From the NCBI GenBank assembly GCA_045595285.1, contig JAZOAC010000150.1, forward strand, positions 1 through 14,463: a stretch of DNA of 14,463 nucleotides, given 5' to 3'. Under the pieces are notes generated by a model. That model ran no database searches, was not told the DNA's origin, and saw only the letters and a program-made list of their open reading frames with translations. The DNA comes from UBA1731 sp045595285. GTDB lineage: Bacteria > Verrucomicrobiota > Kiritimatiellia > RFP12 > UBA1067. Below are positions 12,836 to 14,463 of this stretch, piece by piece; the stretch's first letter is position 1, and each line of letters begins with the position of its first letter. Made by a program: the position numbers and the translations under genes.

Positions 12836-14257
12836 ATGATAGGACGCAAAAAAGAGCTGGAAATCATTAAAGATTGCATGAAATCTGATCGCTCGCGACT
12901 GATTGTTGTGTATGGGCGTCGTCGTGTCGGTAAGACATTCCTTGTGAGAGAGGCATTCAACTATAAGTTTACGTTCACGCATACAGGACTTGAGGATGGT
13001 AATTTCAATGAGCAGCTTTCGGCATTTTGGCGTTCTGTTAAGAGTCAAGGCGGATACAATTGCCAACGACCGCAGAACTGGTTTGAGGCATTTGATCAAT
13101 TAAAGAATCTTATATCTTCAAGTGATGATAAGCGAAAGACTGTGTTCATCGACGAACTGCCGTGGCTGGATACAAGAAACTCTGGTTTTGTCATGGCGTT
13201 ATCAGATTTCTGGAACGGATGGGCAAGTGCTCGCACGGATGTTGTGATGATTGTTTGCGGCAGTGCCGCAGCATGGATGGTCAAGAAGGTGCTGCACAAC
13301 CGTGGTGGACTTTTCAATCGTGCCAATCGAACGATCTGCCTACAGCCATTCACACTTGCCGAATGCGAACGTTATATGGAGTCTGAAGGCGTGGCAATGG
13401 ACAGAAAAGACATTGTATCGGCATATATGGTTCTAGGGGGATCACCATACTACTGGAGCCTTTTGGAGAAAGGCGAAAGCCTATCGCAGAACATTGATCG
13501 TCTTTTCTTCTCTGAAGGAGCCGAGTTGAAAGATGAGTTCTCCAAACTGTACAGATCGGTGTTTGAGAATCCAGAGCCGTATGTAGAGATCGTTACTGCA
13601 CTAGGGACAAAAAAGGCAGGACTGACAAGATCGGAGCTTATAGCGACAATCCCTGACGCCAAAAGCTCGGGGACCTTGACACAATGCCTTGAAAATCTTG
13701 AACGAAGTGGATTTATACGAAGATATTCAGAGCCTGGGAAAACCTGCAGAGGCAGCATTTATCAGCTTATCGATAATTTGACGTTGTTCTATTTCCGGTT
13801 TGTGCGTGATTACAACGGACGCGACACAATGCACTGGTCACATCTTATCAGAGATCAGAAACGTGTATCATGGGAGGGAATCGCATTTGAACGAGTATGC
13901 CTTTTGCATAGCTGGCAGATAAAAAAAGCTCTTGGCATATCTGGTGTGGCATCTGAAGAGTCTGCATGGAGATGTCTTCCTTCACCTGAATTGGCAAAGG
14001 GAGCGCAGATAGATCTTGTGATTGACCGTGCAGATCGCGTAACAAACTTGTGCGAGATGAAATTTGCGTCAGAGCAATATTCAATCAGCAAGGACGAAGC
14101 GGATGAAATGCGCCGAAAAACAGCAGCTTTTAAACTGTCTACTGGCACACGAAATCCTTGCCACGTCACCTATGTGACTACATATGGTGTACAGAAAGGG
14201 AAGCATAGTTCTGTGATGCAGTCTCAAGTCACCATGGATGATTTGTTTGCGGAATAA
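12836..14257 (+). CDS. AAA ATPase with C-terminal DUF234-type nuclease-like domain
   Basis: The 473-aa protein matches the archaeal-type ATPase plus DUF234 architecture, common in bacteria and archaea but of unclear function. It opens with MIGRKKELEII, followed by Walker A GRRRVGKT (27-34), Walker B VFIDELPWLD (103-112) and a sensor-like VCGSAAAWM (140-148). A winged-helix segment lies around 255-310. The C-terminal part carries WEGIAFERV (346-354) and QIDLVIDR (391-398) plus CEMKF (406-410); E347 or E352, D393, E407 and K409 form a pattern like the PD-(D/E)xK nuclease fold. It is alone, not in the operon, and its codon use and AT content differ from the operon genes, suggesting horizontal acquisition. 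A defence or toxin-like role is sometimes suggested for the family; nothing here proves it. Confidence 0.9.
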   Translation: MIGRKKELEIIKDCMKSDRSRLIVVYGRRRVGKTFLVREAFNYKFTFTHTGLEDGNFNEQLSAFWRSVKSQGGYNCQRPQNWFEAFDQLKNLISSSDDKRKTVFIDELPWLDTRNSGFVMALSDFWNGWASARTDVVMIVCGSAAAWMVKKVLHNRGGLFNRANRTICLQPFTLAECERYMESEGVAMDRKDIVSAYMVLGGSPYYWSLLEKGESLSQNIDRLFFSEGAELKDEFSKLYRSVFENPEPYVEIVTALGTKKAGLTRSELIATIPDAKSSGTLTQCLENLERSGFIRRYSEPGKTCRGSIYQLIDNLTLFYFRFVRDYNGRDTMHWSHLIRDQKRVSWEGIAFERVCLLHSWQIKKALGISGVASEESAWRCLPSPELAKGAQIDLVIDRADRVTNLCEMKFASEQYSISKDEADEMRRKTAAFKLSTGTRNPCHVTYVTTYGVQKGKHSSVMQSQVTMDDLFAE

Positions 14258-14463
14258 ATCGTTTAAGCCAACAATTTGCTCAACAATTGGCGATTCAAGG
14301 GACACCTGGCGATTCATTACGAAACAGCGTCTTGCAATCCGGCCGACAACGCTTCAAAAATCCAAAATCCCCGCGTCACGTCTGACAAAGGAGTGTAGCT
14401 TCGGCAACACAAATCACGCGAAAACCCTCTTCAAGAAACGCTTCGGCATGACAATGCGCGAAT
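14238..14463 (+). pseudogene. C-terminal HTH fragment of a second XylR/AraC-type regulator, cut by the window edge
   Basis: One frame stays open from an ATG at 14238 to the window end. From about 14322 it reads KQRLAIRPTTLQKSKIPASR, then LTKECSFGNTNHAKTLFKKR, then FGMTMRE, which is the second helix-turn-helix and C-terminus of a XylR-type regulator, including the characteristic LFKKRFGMTMRE ending. No sensor domain or first HTH precedes it: the ATPase gene ends at 14257. The ATG at 14238 overlaps that gene's end and has no ribosome site of its own, so it is not a credible start. The likeliest reading is a truncated remnant whose 5' part was lost or displaced. It is not a recent copy of the regulator at 10993, whose own ending is quite different. 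Confidence 0.65.

Noticed and set aside
12659..13099. 146-aa minus-strand frame opposite the ATPase gene
   Set aside because: It is antisense to the Walker A region of a clear gene and covers its promoter, so it is a shadow frame.

Overview
The window looks like a chromosomal piece from a Gram-negative bacterium of the PVC group, most likely a gut or rumen Kiritimatiellae/Verrucomicrobiota member. This placement is inferred from the mix of genes: a protein with autotransporter-associated beta-strand repeats but no barrel, several exported beta-helix glycosidases, and a XylR-type (LacI-like sensor plus AraC HTH) regulator. No rRNA, tRNA, CRISPR array or transposase is visible, so the taxonomy is soft.

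Layout: positions 1-535 hold no convincing gene but are rich in repeats (a 21-bp GC-rich hairpin, a 12-bp perfect hairpin, a tandem 12-mer) and one doubtful 43-aa reading frame. From 10844 down to 536 on the minus strand runs a six-gene operon: beta-strand-repeat surface protein, GH110-like beta-helix glycosidase, Tat-exported metallophosphoesterase, GH28-like beta-helix lipoprotein, GH95 alpha-fucosidase-type enzyme, and an outer-membrane barrel-like protein. The last five genes are joined by four consecutive ATGA start/stop overlaps, and all six products carry export signals. A 0.15-kb divergent promoter region (10845-10992) separates this operon from the plus-strand regulator at 10993-12144. 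That region holds an extended -10 element for each direction and two 11-bp direct repeats 23 bp apart, placed over and next to the operon's -35 position, which is where an AraC-type activator would sit.

Positions 12145-12835 form a gene-poor, repeat-rich spacer with two tandem palindromic units, followed by a second copy of the sequence that opens the window. A separate, visibly AT-richer gene follows: an AAA/DUF234-type ATPase (12836-14257) with its own extended -10 promoter and a possible operator. The window ends in a fragment that reads as the C-terminal HTH of another XylR-type regulator.

Working model (inference): the regulator senses a released sugar and switches on the exported enzyme set, which removes alpha-linked galactose and fucose, and perhaps a uronic acid, from a branched glycan outside the cytoplasm. 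GH110 plus GH95 activity would fit blood-group-B-like mucin glycans. GH28-like plus GH95 activity would fit pectic side chains. The sequence alone does not decide between them. No transporter, sulfatase or SusC/SusD pair is present in the window.
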